In this document: positions 44,299 to 52,646 of the stretch, piece after piece
Numbering within the stretch: the stretch's first letter is position 1
Layout of the letters: the number at the start of each line of letters is the position of its first letter
Position numbers and translations under genes: made by a program
Notes under the pieces: generated by a model
What the model saw: only the letters and a program-made list of their open reading frames with translations
Database searches by the model: none
What the model was told of the DNA's origin: nothing
Assembly (NCBI GenBank): GCA_025928545.1
Contig: JAICJH010000019.1
Span: 1 to 64,000, forward strand
Reading direction: 5' to 3'
DNA: 64,000 bases
Source of the DNA: Bryobacteraceae bacterium
GTDB lineage: Bacteria; Acidobacteriota; Terriglobia; Bryobacterales; Bryobacteraceae

Positions 44299-45263
44299 CA
44301 GGCTTGTTTACCAGTGGACTTCTCGACAAGCGCAGCCGCCAGCAGGGGGATCATGATCTCATGATGGCCGGTGAGCGAATACCCATGTCCGCCAGCCTGG
44401 GCGTGCGGCCGCTCCACCACGTTGACGCGCGGCCGGTAATGCTGTAGAAAATCCAGATTGACGGTGGTGAACTCGCGTAAATCGTGGCCCAGATTCCTCA
44501 CTGTGGAAACGGCTTTCAGAAACACCTCTGGCAAAACGACGGCCGACCCGGCGTTGATATAAACTCCGCCATCGTTCAGCTCTGAAACCATCGTACAAAA
44601 CAGCCGGAAATCCCGATGAGTAGCCTTTCCCAAAGCTTGCGGATCGCAGGCCGGGTGGGCATGCGGAGTATCGGTACCGATAGCGGCATGCACGGTCAAC
44701 GGAATCTTTGAAAGCCAGGCCTGAAGCAGCAGACTGGCGTCGCGATGCGCGGGAGGCGCCAGACGGTCAACGGCTGCGCCGAGGGCCGCGCCGGCCCCGG
44801 CCTCCGCATTCGCGGAAATTGCGGCGTTCCATTCCCTGCCCGTTTCTTCGGCCGAACCGAAACGCCCATCGGGCAATACCGCTTCCACGTCCTCACTGGT
44901 GGAACCGCACAGGGCAATCTCAAGATCGTGAATCGAGGCGGACCCGTTCATTGCAAAGCCGGTGGCAAATCCGCGGCGCATCAGATCGATGAGAACCGGC
45001 GCCATCCCGCACTTAATCACGTGGCCGCCCAGGCCCCATAGAACCGGCTTCCCGCGTTCGCGCGCGCCTTCAACCGCGTCAGCCACCGCTCGGAATGAAT
45101 CTCCCGCCAGTATGTGCGGCAGGGTGTCGATCAAACCCAGGACTCCGGAACCCGACACAAAGGGCTGCGCGAAATCCTGCTGCCTCACTTTGCCGCCGCG
45201 GTCCTTGAGCGACACAGTTCGCAGGCCCGACAAATCCATCGGGCCGATTCGGTATTCGCTCAC
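44298..45263 (-). CDS. Deoxyhypusine synthase-like protein without the canonical active-site lysine
   Basis: 321 residues from a GTG start at 45263 whose GTGA overlaps the uvrA stop; this is better supported than any longer frame. [40 protein letters not shown] and [18 protein letters not shown] closely follow the deoxyhypusine synthase pattern (L.G.MVPAGMR...DLI..G.VD.LV.TGA...HD). The C-terminal [20 protein letters not shown] aligns with the D-A-T-I-x-x-P region of true enzymes, but the W/S-x-K lysine that carries the aminobutyl group is not apparent. Bacteria lack eIF5A, so related proteins act on other amines (homospermidine synthase-like). The neighbour mtnA fits polyamine chemistry. Product is a guess. 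Confidence 0.7.
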   Translation of the reverse strand: MSEYRIGPMDLSGLRTVSLKDRGGKVRQQDFAQPFVSGSGVLGLIDTLPHILAGDSFRAVADAVEGARERGKPVLWGLGGHVIKCGMAPVLIDLMRRGFATGFAMNGSASIHDLEIALCGSTSEDVEAVLPDGRFGSAEETGREWNAAISANAEAGAGAALGAAVDRLAPPAHRDASLLLQAWLSKIPLTVHAAIGTDTPHAHPACDPQALGKATHRDFRLFCTMVSELNDGGVYINAGSAVVLPEVFLKAVSTVRNLGHDLREFTTVNLDFLQHYRPRVNVVERPHAQAGGHGYSLTGHHEIMIPLLAAALVEKSTGKQA

Positions 45264-48025
45264 TGGAGAACCTTTTTCAACGCGATGCCCGTGAAACTTT
45301 TCCTGGCCTTGACCACCTGCTCGGGGGTGCCTGCGACGACGATCTGCCCGCCGTCCTCGCCCCCGTCCGGACCCAGATCGATGACCCAGTCGGCGCTCTT
45401 GACCACATCCATATTGTGTTCGATCACTAATACAGTATTGCCGAGATCCACCAGCTTTTGCAGCACTTCCAGCAGTTTTCTCACGTCTTCGAAGTGAAGA
45501 CCCGTAGTCGGTTCGTCGAGGACATAGAATGTTCGCCCGGTTTGCTTCCGGCTGAGTTCCTTTGCCAGTTTGATGCGCTGCGCTTCCCCGCCGGAGAGCG
45601 TGGTGGACGATTGCCCGAGGTGAATGTACCCGAGCCCGACCTCCAGAAGGGTCCGAAGTTTGGGATAGATCTGTGGGTTCGTTTCGAGCAGCGGGATTGC
45701 CTCTTCCACCGTCATCTCCAGCAAGTCTGCGATCGAGCGCCCTTTGTATTTGACCTGTAGTGTTTCGTGGTTGTAGCGCCGCCCGCGGCACACATCGCAG
45801 GTAACGTAAACATCCGGCAGAAAGTTCATCTCAATCCGCCGCAACCCATCGCCCTGACATGCTTCGCACCGGCCGCCCTTGACGTTGAAGCTGAATCTTC
45901 CGGGTTTGTAGCCGCGCTCCCGCGAGTCGGGCAGCATCGCGTAGAAATCGCGGATTGGCGAAAACAAACCCGTGTACGTCGCCGGGTTCGATCGCGGCGT
46001 ACGGCCGATCGGCGATTGATCGATGCGGATGATCTTATCGATGTTCGCGATTCCCGTGATTTTCGTATGTGCACCCGGGGCATCGTGCGAATCGTAAATC
46101 TCCTGCGCGAGAGCGCGGGACAAAATATCGTTCACCAGAGTCGACTTTCCGCTGCCGGAAACCCCCGTAACCACGATCATCTTGCCTAATGGAAACTCGA
46201 CATCGACATCTTTCAGGTTGTGCTCCGAAGCCCCTTCGATGCGAATCGATTTCCCCGTGCCCGGCCGCCGCTTCCGCGGGGTCGCGATGCTCAGTTCGCC
46301 GGAAAGAAAACGCCCGGTCAGCGACTCTTTGGAGTTCCGAATGTCGGCGGGCGTCCCGCTGGCCACCAGTTCACCACCCAGCCGACCCGCTCCAGGACCG
46401 AGATCCAGCACATAGTCGGCGCGCTCGATCGTGTCGGCATCATGTTCCACCACCAGCACGGTATTCCCCATGTCCCGTAGTTCTGTCAGAGTGTCGAGCA
46501 GACGGTCGTTATCCCGAGGGTGCAGGCCGATCGACGGCTCGTCGAGCACGTAGAGCACGCCCCGAAGTTTCGATCCGATCTGTGTAGCCAGTCTGATCCT
46601 CTGCGCTTCCCCGCCGGACAGCGTCGAGGCGCTGCGATCCAGGCTCAGATAATGCAGCCCCACCGATTCGAGAAACTCCAGCCTGCGCCGGATTTCGTCC
46701 ACGACCCGCCCTGCGATCAGCAACTCCCGATCCTTCAGTTCCCACGACCTGGCGGTCAGCAGCGCGCGCGAAATCGGCATCGCGGTAAATTCCGCGATTG
46801 AAATACTGCGCACGCGGACAGCGAGACTGGATGCCTGCAGACGCTTGCCCCCGCATGCCGTGCAGGGCGCGGGCGACATGAAGTCGGTCAGGTAATCGCG
46901 GTACCCGGCCCCGTAATTATCGTAGAGATGCTGGAGGATTCCAAGGATTCCTTCAAAGCCTTTCCCCCCCTGCATCAGGAGTTTCCGGCTGGGTGCGGGA
47001 AGTTTGTCCCAGGGCGTCTTCAACTTGATTTTGAGCGACTTCGCCGCGGCCTCGAGTTTCGCGATAACACCGGCCGAAGAGGCTCCCGGCCCCAGTCCGC
47101 CTTCGAGGAGAGGCTTCGCAGGGTCGACAATCACCTTCGCGGCGTCGAAAGCCCATATTGCCCCGATCCCGTGACATTCTTCGCAGGCGCCATAGGGACT
47201 GTTAAATGAGAAGGAGCGTGGCTCAGGTTCCGGCACGCTGGTGCCGCATTCGACGCAGGCCAGTTTCCTCGAATAGAGCCGGTCTTCGCCATCCACAATT
47301 GAAATCAAAACCAGGCCATTCGCCAGTTTCGTCGCCGTGTCAATCGAAGCCTCCAGACGCTTCTCAATGCCTGGCTTGACCAGCAGCCGGTCGACAATCA
47401 CTTCGATCGTGTGGTTCTTCCGCTTGTCGAGAACGATCTCCTCGTCAAGGGAGCGCAGAGCGCCGTCCACCCGGGCCCGCAAAAAACCCTGGCGCGCCAG
47501 CTTTTCCATTTCTTTCTTGAACTCGCCTTTGCGCCCGCGGACAATCGGCGCCATAACCAGGATGCGTTCATCCGGTCGCAGCGAAAGGACGTGCCGCAGA
47601 ATCTGCTCCGTGCTCTGCCGTGAAATCTCGTTGCCGCAAACAGGGCAATGTGGAATGCCGATAGATGAAAACAGCAGGCGCAGGTAATCGTAAATCTCCG
47701 TGATGGTGCCGACTGTGCTTCGCGGGCTCCGTCCTGTGGTTTTCTGATCGATCGAAATCGACGGGCTCAGGCCCTCGATGGAGTCGACATCGGGCCTTTC
47801 CATCTGGTCCAGAAACTGGCGGGCATAGGCGGAAAGCGTTTCGACATAGCGCCGCTGACCTTCGGCGTAGATCGTATCGAAGGCGAGCGATGATTTTCCC
47901 GAGCCGCTCAGCCCTGTAACGACCGTCAGCGTATTCCTGGGAATCCGGACGCTGATATTCCTCAGGTTATGTTGCCGCGCCCCGGAAATTGCGATTTCCT
48001 TTAATTGGTGTGTTACTTTATTCAA
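45260..48025 (-). CDS. uvrA: Excinuclease ABC subunit A
   Basis: 921 residues from the TTG at 48025, preceded by CAGGAC as ribosome site; a TTG at 48058 (reading MKKPYQQ) is an alternative. All UvrA landmarks are seen: two Walker A sites GLSGSGKSS (N-terminal) and GVSGSGKST, two ABC signatures LSGGEAQRI, the zinc-finger cysteines (CPVCGNEIS region, [23 protein letters not shown]) and Walker [26 protein letters not shown]. UvrA recognises distorted DNA for nucleotide excision repair with UvrB and UvrC, neither encoded here. The stop overlaps the GTG of the deoxyhypusine-synthase-like gene. It heads a five-gene operon. Confidence 0.97.
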   Translation of the reverse strand: MNKVTHQLKEIAISGARQHNLRNISVRIPRNTLTVVTGLSGSGKSSLAFDTIYAEGQRRYVETLSAYARQFLDQMERPDVDSIEGLSPSISIDQKTTGRSPRSTVGTITEIYDYLRLLFSSIGIPHCPVCGNEISRQSTEQILRHVLSLRPDERILVMAPIVRGRKGEFKKEMEKLARQGFLRARVDGALRSLDEEIVLDKRKNHTIEVIVDRLLVKPGIEKRLEASIDTATKLANGLVLISIVDGEDRLYSRKLACVECGTSVPEPEPRSFSFNSPYGACEECHGIGAIWAFDAAKVIVDPAKPLLEGGLGPGASSAGVIAKLEAAAKSLKIKLKTPWDKLPAPSRKLLMQGGKGFEGILGILQHLYDNYGAGYRDYLTDFMSPAPCTACGGKRLQASSLAVRVRSISIAEFTAMPISRALLTARSWELKDRELLIAGRVVDEIRRRLEFLESVGLHYLSLDRSASTLSGGEAQRIRLATQIGSKLRGVLYVLDEPSIGLHPRDNDRLLDTLTELRDMGNTVLVVEHDADTIERADYVLDLGPGAGRLGGELVASGTPADIRNSKESLTGRFLSGELSIATPRKRRPGTGKSIRIEGASEHNLKDVDVEFPLGKMIVVTGVSGSGKSTLVNDILSRALAQEIYDSHDAPGAHTKITGIANIDKIIRIDQSPIGRTPRSNPATYTGLFSPIRDFYAMLPDSRERGYKPGRFSFNVKGGRCEACQGDGLRRIEMNFLPDVYVTCDVCRGRRYNHETLQVKYKGRSIADLLEMTVEEAIPLLETNPQIYPKLRTLLEVGLGYIHLGQSSTTLSGGEAQRIKLAKELSRKQTGRTFYVLDEPTTGLHFEDVRKLLEVLQKLVDLGNTVLVIEHNMDVVKSADWVIDLGPDGGEDGGQIVVAGTPEQVVKARKSFTGIALKKVLQ

Positions 48026-48065
48026 TGCGATTGAGTCCTGTTGATAAGGCTTTTTCAACTACTTC

Positions 48066-48407
48066 ATGATCACGTGCCGTGTTTGCTCGGGCCTGGGAAA
48101 ACGACGCTCGAGAACCCTGCTCGAACGAATATTCAATCGCGCCAAGCTCCAGTGTTCCGACTGCGGGGTCATCTGGTATTGGCGGAGGGTCCTGGTTCAA
48201 AGATATGCATTCTGTCCGGAATGCGGTACATCCCGGCTCTCCAAACGTTCCACCTACGACAGGATAGACCGCAAGAGTAACAGCCTTGTTCGGCGTCTTA
48301 CGGGAATCGTCGGAGCAACCATCTACCACTGTACCTTTTGCCGCCTCCAGTTTCGGGATTGCCGGAGTCTGGACCCCGGGCGCCGCTCTAAAGTAGCATC
48401 CGCCTGA
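48066..48407 (+). CDS. Small zinc-ribbon protein of unknown function
   Basis: 113 residues. Four Cys pairs are spaced for two zinc sites: ITCRVCSGLG near the N terminus, LQCSDCGVIWYW, FCPECGTSRLSKRS and IYHCTFCRLQFRDCR. The frame ends with a basic tail (RRSKVASA). The TTG start of uvrA is only 40 bases away on the other strand, so both promoters are squeezed together. It precedes rluD by 16 bases and may be co-transcribed with it. Zinc ribbons of this kind usually bind nucleic acid or protein; nothing more specific can be said. Confidence 0.75.
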   Translation: MITCRVCSGLGKRRSRTLLERIFNRAKLQCSDCGVIWYWRRVLVQRYAFCPECGTSRLSKRSTYDRIDRKSNSLVRRLTGIVGATIYHCTFCRLQFRDCRSLDPGRRSKVASA

Positions 48408-48423
48408 CCTTCCCCAGCCAGCC

Positions 48424-49317
48424 ATGCTGACGATCCGGATATCGATCGCCGATGCGGGAAAACGGCTCGACAACCTGCTTCACGGGCAATTCCCGCAGTT
48501 CAGCCGGTCGCGCCTGCAAGCCTGGATTCGCGAGGGCCGCGTCCTTGTGGACGGCAGGACCGCCAAGTCGTCCTGCCTGCTGCGCGGCAATGAGGAAGTC
48601 ACTGTTCAACCAGCAGAACTCCCCCCGCTCCGGGCGACCGCCGAAGATATTCCCCTGGCCGTTCTCTATGAAGATGAGAGCGCCATCGTGATCGACAAGC
48701 CCGCCGGCATGGTGGTTCATGCCGGCGCCGGTATTCACGAGGGCACCCTGGTCAATGCCCTGCTGCATCGCTTTACTTCGCTGTCTTCGCTTGGAGGCGA
48801 ATTGCGGCCCGGCATCGTGCATCGCCTGGATCGGTTTACAAGCGGCGTGCTGCTGGTTGCGAAGAACGACTCGGCGCACCGGGATCTGGCCGCCCAGTTT
48901 GCCTCACGTCAGGTGAAGAAGACCTACGTCACCCTGGTGGAGGGCCGACTCGAAGGAAAAGGCAGGATCGAGAAGCCCATCACGCGCGACCCCCGAAACC
49001 GGGCTCGCATGACGGCGCGTCTCGAGTTTGGCCGGCCCTCCCTGACGAGTTGGGAGTCGGTCCGTAACTTCGCCGATTACACGTATCTGCAAATCGATCT
49101 TGGCACCGGCAGGACCCACCAGATTCGGGCGCACATGGCTTCGATCGGCCATCCGGTCGCGGGAGACAAACTGTATGGCGCGGAGCCCTCTCCGTGGAAC
49201 CGCTATTTCCTTCACGCGCACCGGCTGGTATTTCGAAGCCCGGCCAGCGGGACGTCAGTCACGGTGGAGTCGCCGCTGCCGCCCGATTTGGCCGAATGGA
49301 AAGCAAGTCTGCGCTGA
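48424..49317 (+). CDS. rluD: RluA-family pseudouridine synthase (RluD-like)
   Basis: 297 residues. An N-terminal S4 domain (ADAGKRLDNLLHGQFPQFSR, LQAWIREGRVLVDG) is followed by the catalytic domain: AIVIDKPAGMVVHAG, the active-site block HRLDRFTSGVLLVAKND with catalytic Asp, DLAAQFASRQVKKTYVTLV and LGTGRTHQIRAHMASIGHPV. RluD converts uridines in 23S rRNA helix 69 to pseudouridine and is needed for ribosome assembly. Length and domain order are normal. Confidence 0.95.
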   Translation: MLTIRISIADAGKRLDNLLHGQFPQFSRSRLQAWIREGRVLVDGRTAKSSCLLRGNEEVTVQPAELPPLRATAEDIPLAVLYEDESAIVIDKPAGMVVHAGAGIHEGTLVNALLHRFTSLSSLGGELRPGIVHRLDRFTSGVLLVAKNDSAHRDLAAQFASRQVKKTYVTLVEGRLEGKGRIEKPITRDPRNRARMTARLEFGRPSLTSWESVRNFADYTYLQIDLGTGRTHQIRAHMASIGHPVAGDKLYGAEPSPWNRYFLHAHRLVFRSPASGTSVTVESPLPPDLAEWKASLR

Positions 49318-49322
49318 GACGG

Positions 49323-50132
49323 TTACTTCTTTTCCGACAGTTGCCCGGCGCATTCCGAAATGATTTGCGCCTTCAGCGTTTCCGCGGGATTGTCATCCAT
49401 CGCAGCCTGGCACTCCCGAGTGGCTTCCTTCAGTTTCCCCTGCCGGTTCAAAGCCATCGCGAAGTGATATCGGTATTCCGCATTGCCCGGCGCCTTCGAA
49501 GCCGCTAACTGAAACTCATAGGCCGCATCCGTCAACAGGTTTTTCTTCAGATAGATCCACCCGATCGTGTCGCTGATTTCCACGAATTCCGGGAGTTTTT
49601 CTTTGGCCGAGCGCGCGTACGAAAGCGCCAGATCCAGATCCCCGCCATCTCCCGTGAGCAAATAGGCCAGATTGTTCAGCACCAGCGGATTATTGCTGTC
49701 GATCGACAAAGCTTTCTCGTACGCCTGGCGGGCGTGGACCTTGTCGTTCTGCGACTCGTAAAGCAGGCCAAGATTGCTTTGCACCTTGGAGTTATTGGGC
49801 AAAAGCACGACAGCCTTCTCCATATACCGGAGGCTATTCACCAGGTCGCCGCCGTAACGATAGGCCTCCCCGATCAAAGCCAGGACTTCGCCTTTAGCCC
49901 GCGGATCCGATACTTCCGCCAGCAGGCTGTTATAAGTTTCGATAGCCAGCCCGAAATCCTTGTTAACCAGCTGTGACTGGGCTTGAACGGCTAACTGCTT
50001 CTGACGATCCGTGACCGGCGGCTGCGCGATCAGTTGCGGTACCGAGACTACGATAAACAGCAGCGCCGCTACCATGAGTGCGGCGTATCCATTGCGATTT
50101 AGGCCCACGAGTAATTCTAACCGGCCAGACAC
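49323..50132 (-). CDS. Exported TPR-repeat protein
   Basis: 269 residues with a membrane anchor (YAALMVAALLFIVVSVPQLIA, residues about 16-36). About five tetratricopeptide repeats follow; typical blocks are GEVLALIGEAYRYGGDLVNS, NNSKVQSNLGLLYESQND, HARQAYEKALSIDSNNPLVL, ISDTIGWIYLKKNLLTDAAY and AEYRYHFAMALNRQGKLKEA. TPR arrays hold protein complexes together at the envelope, often in secretion or polysaccharide systems. Its start is 41 bases from the divergent VWFA-related gene at 50174. The partner is unknown. Confidence 0.88.
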   Translation of the reverse strand: MSGRLELLVGLNRNGYAALMVAALLFIVVSVPQLIAQPPVTDRQKQLAVQAQSQLVNKDFGLAIETYNSLLAEVSDPRAKGEVLALIGEAYRYGGDLVNSLRYMEKAVVLLPNNSKVQSNLGLLYESQNDKVHARQAYEKALSIDSNNPLVLNNLAYLLTGDGGDLDLALSYARSAKEKLPEFVEISDTIGWIYLKKNLLTDAAYEFQLAASKAPGNAEYRYHFAMALNRQGKLKEATRECQAAMDDNPAETLKAQIISECAGQLSEKK

Positions 50133-50173
50133 CTGTACTCGCTTTCCTGGTTGCTAACGTAGAATATATCCGT

Positions 50174-51121
50174 ATGCGTTTATCTCCTGTTGCCGCTCTT
50201 TGTCTACCGCTGTGTCTTGGTTTTGCGCTGTCGGGGCAGAATGCGCCGAAAGGCGCCGACGCGGGCATCGATACCAGCCAGCAGGAAGCCAGATTCAGCG
50301 GCAGCGTTACCCAGGTCAACGTTCTCTATACAGTTACTGACAAGAAAGGCCGCTTCGTTACCGACCTTACCGTTAATGACTTCGAGGTCATTGAAAACAA
50401 GAAGCCTCAGTTCATCCAGCAGTTCACGGCCGAAGCCGATCTGCCACTACGCCTGGCGCTCCTGGTCGACACCAGCAACAGCGTCCGGACGCAGTTTCGC
50501 TTCGAACAACAGGCGGCGATCCGCTTCATGAACGACGTGATGCGCGCGCGTCAGGACCGCATGCTGCTCATGAGCTTCGACGCGGTTCCGGAACTGATCA
50601 CCGATCTGAGCAGCGACATGCAGGTGCTGGAAAAAGGCGTCAACTCCATGAGGCCCGGCGGCGGTACGGCGTTGTTCGACGCCATCTACACCGCGGCCAA
50701 AGACAAGCTCATGCTCGATCAGCCGCGGGAAAAGTTCCGGCGCGCCATGATTCTGATCAGCGACGGCGAAGATACACAAAGCCACTTTACGCGGGACCAG
50801 GCACTCGAAATGGCCCAGAAAGCCGATACCGTCATCTACGCGATCTCGACCAACACCACCCGCGACGAAAAAGAAGGCGACCTGGTCCTCAAGTATCTGA
50901 CCGAAGAGACCGGCGGGCAGGCGTTCTTCCCGTTCAAGGTGGAAGACCTCGATCAGTCGTTCGAGAACATCGCGAACGAACTACGGCACCAGTACAACAT
51001 CTTTTACCACCCCGATCCGCTGAAGACCGACGGACTCTATCACCCGATCACAGTGCGGGTCAAGACCCGCAAAGACCTGATCGTCAAAGCGCGCAAAGGC
51101 TACTACGCACCGAAGCTGTAA
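50174..51121 (+). CDS. Short exported VWFA-related protein with intact MIDAS (type C)
   Basis: 315 residues starting MRLSPVAALCLPLCLGFALS, a signal peptide; CGTAGAAT at 50159-50165 may hold the -10 box. The VWFA-related opening is TVTDKKGRFVTDLTVNDFEVIENKKPQ-like (positions 50336-50413). The MIDAS strand is LALLVDTSNSVRTQ, the only complete DxSxS among the six paralogs here, with the later conserved ISDGEDTQSHFT that supplies the second metal-binding Asp. The domain ends KARKGYYAP, after which the protein stops; it has no C-terminal beta-rich half. So it is the minimal and probably only metal-binding member, and may be the functional core of the family. Confidence 0.9.
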   Translation: MRLSPVAALCLPLCLGFALSGQNAPKGADAGIDTSQQEARFSGSVTQVNVLYTVTDKKGRFVTDLTVNDFEVIENKKPQFIQQFTAEADLPLRLALLVDTSNSVRTQFRFEQQAAIRFMNDVMRARQDRMLLMSFDAVPELITDLSSDMQVLEKGVNSMRPGGGTALFDAIYTAAKDKLMLDQPREKFRRAMILISDGEDTQSHFTRDQALEMAQKADTVIYAISTNTTRDEKEGDLVLKYLTEETGGQAFFPFKVEDLDQSFENIANELRHQYNIFYHPDPLKTDGLYHPITVRVKTRKDLIVKARKGYYAPKL

Positions 51122-51122
51122 C

Positions 51123-51353
51123 TTACGGCTTAGGCGCGGGCGCCGGAAGATCGCGGGCCACTATGGTGTCGGAAAAACCATTGCGGTGCGAGCCATCGCA
51201 GAATGGCTTGTTCTGCGACATGCCGCAGCGGCAAAGACCGATGACTTTGCGGCCGGCGAGGCCGAATGCTTTCCCTGTCGGGTCCAGAATTTCGAAATCG
51301 CCTTCGATGCGAATGGACCCGTTATTGTTGACTGTAATCTTAGTGTCTGGCAT
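51123..51353 (-). CDS. CDGSH iron-sulfur domain protein
   Basis: 76 residues. The zinc-finger-like 2Fe-2S motif is exact: CRCGMSQNKPFCDGSH (Cys41, Cys43, Cys52, His56). CDGSH proteins carry a redox-active, proton-coupled 2Fe-2S cluster ligated by three Cys and one His. N-terminal residues (RIEGDFEILDPTGK) form the beta part of the fold, and a Pro/Ala-rich tail follows. It stops one base before the end of the VWFA-related gene on the other strand. Role unknown. Confidence 0.92.
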   Translation of the reverse strand: MPDTKITVNNNGSIRIEGDFEILDPTGKAFGLAGRKVIGLCRCGMSQNKPFCDGSHRNGFSDTIVARDLPAPAPKP

Positions 51354-51375
51354 GGATTTCCGATGCTAGCACGGG

Positions 51376-52158
51376 TTACTTTTTCGGCGCTGTATCTGTG
51401 ACCGCATCGCCGTACGTGATGTTGGTTTCGGCTCCGAAGCGCTTGTAATTCTGGTAGCGGACCACCATCCGGATGCGCTGCGACTGGTTCGAAAAATGGA
51501 GTACGTCGTCCGCATGCGTATAGGTGGGGAACCAGTATTTTCCGTCGATCTGCTCCCGGTAGGTTTCGAAATTCGGAAACTGGTGATCTTTCCCGATGAT
51601 GCCGACTCCTTTGCCATAGGTCTTGACGATCTGGAAGTCGCGGTCATCCACCCAGATGTTGCCTTGAAAATAACGCTCGCCTTTCACCATTTTCTTCGGC
51701 TTCACCGCGAACTGGTAGCAGGGGATTTCATCCACGTTCTGCTTACCGAGATATTCGATATCGTATTTGCCGACATCTTCGGTGGTCAGCACAAAAGGCT
51801 GAACGCTTCGCAGATCCTGCTCATCCTGCGGGTCGAGGTTGATGTGCTGCAGGGAGATCACCGGGGCGTAGACTACTTTTTCCGTGCGTTGCTTATTGGG
51901 GCCAAAAATGATGTCCGAGGTGATCTCCCAGCTGCCTTCGGGCCGGCCCGAGGGGTCGAGTTCTTCCATCTTCACCACCTGGCGATAGGTGTAGTTTTCG
52001 CGGGCTTTGCGGAATTCGGCTTCCTTCGCGGCAAACTTCCGAATGATCTCATCGGGAGTGGGAGCCCCCGGCGGCGTTGCCGGCGCCGTGTTCTGCGCCA
52101 TCAGACAGGCCGCGGCTCCGGCGATAAAAGCTGCAATCGCTAGTTTCATATTCCTCAT
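51376..52158 (-). CDS. Exported protein with LolA-like/outer-membrane lipoprotein-sorting fold
   Basis: 260 residues starting MRNMKLAIAAFIAGAAACLM (or the Met three residues later), a signal peptide; the frame upstream to 52329 lies over the intergenic region and the next gene and is unlikely. After a coil of charged residues (IIRKFAAKEAEFRKARENYT) come YRQVVKMEELDPSGRPEGSW, GKYDIEYLGKQNVDEIPCYQ, KPKKMVKGERYFQGNIWVDD and FPTYTHADDVLHFSNQSQRI, the beta-rich pattern of LolA-like exported proteins. Related in look to the 39176-40009 protein. Function unknown. Confidence 0.78.
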   Translation of the reverse strand: MRNMKLAIAAFIAGAAACLMAQNTAPATPPGAPTPDEIIRKFAAKEAEFRKARENYTYRQVVKMEELDPSGRPEGSWEITSDIIFGPNKQRTEKVVYAPVISLQHINLDPQDEQDLRSVQPFVLTTEDVGKYDIEYLGKQNVDEIPCYQFAVKPKKMVKGERYFQGNIWVDDRDFQIVKTYGKGVGIIGKDHQFPNFETYREQIDGKYWFPTYTHADDVLHFSNQSQRIRMVVRYQNYKRFGAETNITYGDAVTDTAPKK

Positions 52159-52190
52159 TATGCGACGTTTTGATCGCGGTTGGCGTTTCG

Positions 52191-52580
52191 CTACTGTGCC
52201 GGCGGTGCGCCGGCCGATTTGGCGCCAAGGCCCAGGGCGATCAGGGCGGGAGCGGTGATCTTCCCGGTTGGCGTCAGTTTCTGATCCTGCTGGAACTGCT
52301 GCATCGCAGTCACCGAGGCGGCGTCCCAAACACCGGTGGGTTCGTTTTTCAGATAGCCTCTGGTCGCCAGCGCCTGCTGGATCTCGCGGTAACGATCCGG
52401 AGTGGGCGACTGCTGCCGGGTTCGCCAGGTTGCAGCCGGCGCTTTCTTGCCTTTCGCCGGAGCTTTTTTGGCCGGCGATTTGGCTTTGCTCTTCTGCGTC
52501 GTTTTGGCGGACTTCGTGGCCGCTACCCCGGCGAAGGAGCAGAGTACCGACAGCAATACCGCAATCTGAACAAATCTCAT
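52191..52580 (-). CDS. Exported peptidoglycan-binding protein
   Basis: 129 residues with a signal peptide (IAVLLSVLCSFAGVAATKSA). A Lys/Ala/Pro-rich linker of histone-H1 style (KTTQKSKAKSPAKKAPAKGK) leads into one PG_binding_1 domain: DRYREIQQALATRGYLKNEP, GVWDAASVTAMQQFQQDQKL and TGKITAPALIALGLG. Such domains bind the cell wall. It lies 11 bases from the terminator of the HtrA gene and 32 upstream of the LolA-like gene. Confidence 0.88.
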   Translation of the reverse strand: MRFVQIAVLLSVLCSFAGVAATKSAKTTQKSKAKSPAKKAPAKGKKAPAATWRTRQQSPTPDRYREIQQALATRGYLKNEPTGVWDAASVTAMQQFQQDQKLTPTGKITAPALIALGLGAKSAGAPPAQ

Positions 52581-52590
52581 ATGGACAAAA

Positions 52591-52614
52591 AGAAAGGGGA
52601 CGCTGACCGTCCCC
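52591..52614 (-). terminator. Rho-independent terminator after the htrA gene
   Basis: GGGGAC (52596-52601) pairs with GTCCCC (52609-52614), seven-base loop; on the minus strand the stem is followed by TTTCTTTTT. It lies 33 bases past the HtrA stop and just before the peptidoglycan-binding gene start. Confidence 0.68.
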
Positions 52615-52646
52615 TCTCCATTATGTACGAAATATTACCGCGCCGG

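Noticed and set aside
45264-45791. N-terminal extension of the deoxyhypusine-synthase-like gene (frame open to 45791)
   Set aside because: The extra part lies over uvrA, is Arg-rich and out of character. The GTG at 45263 overlapping the uvrA stop is the better start.
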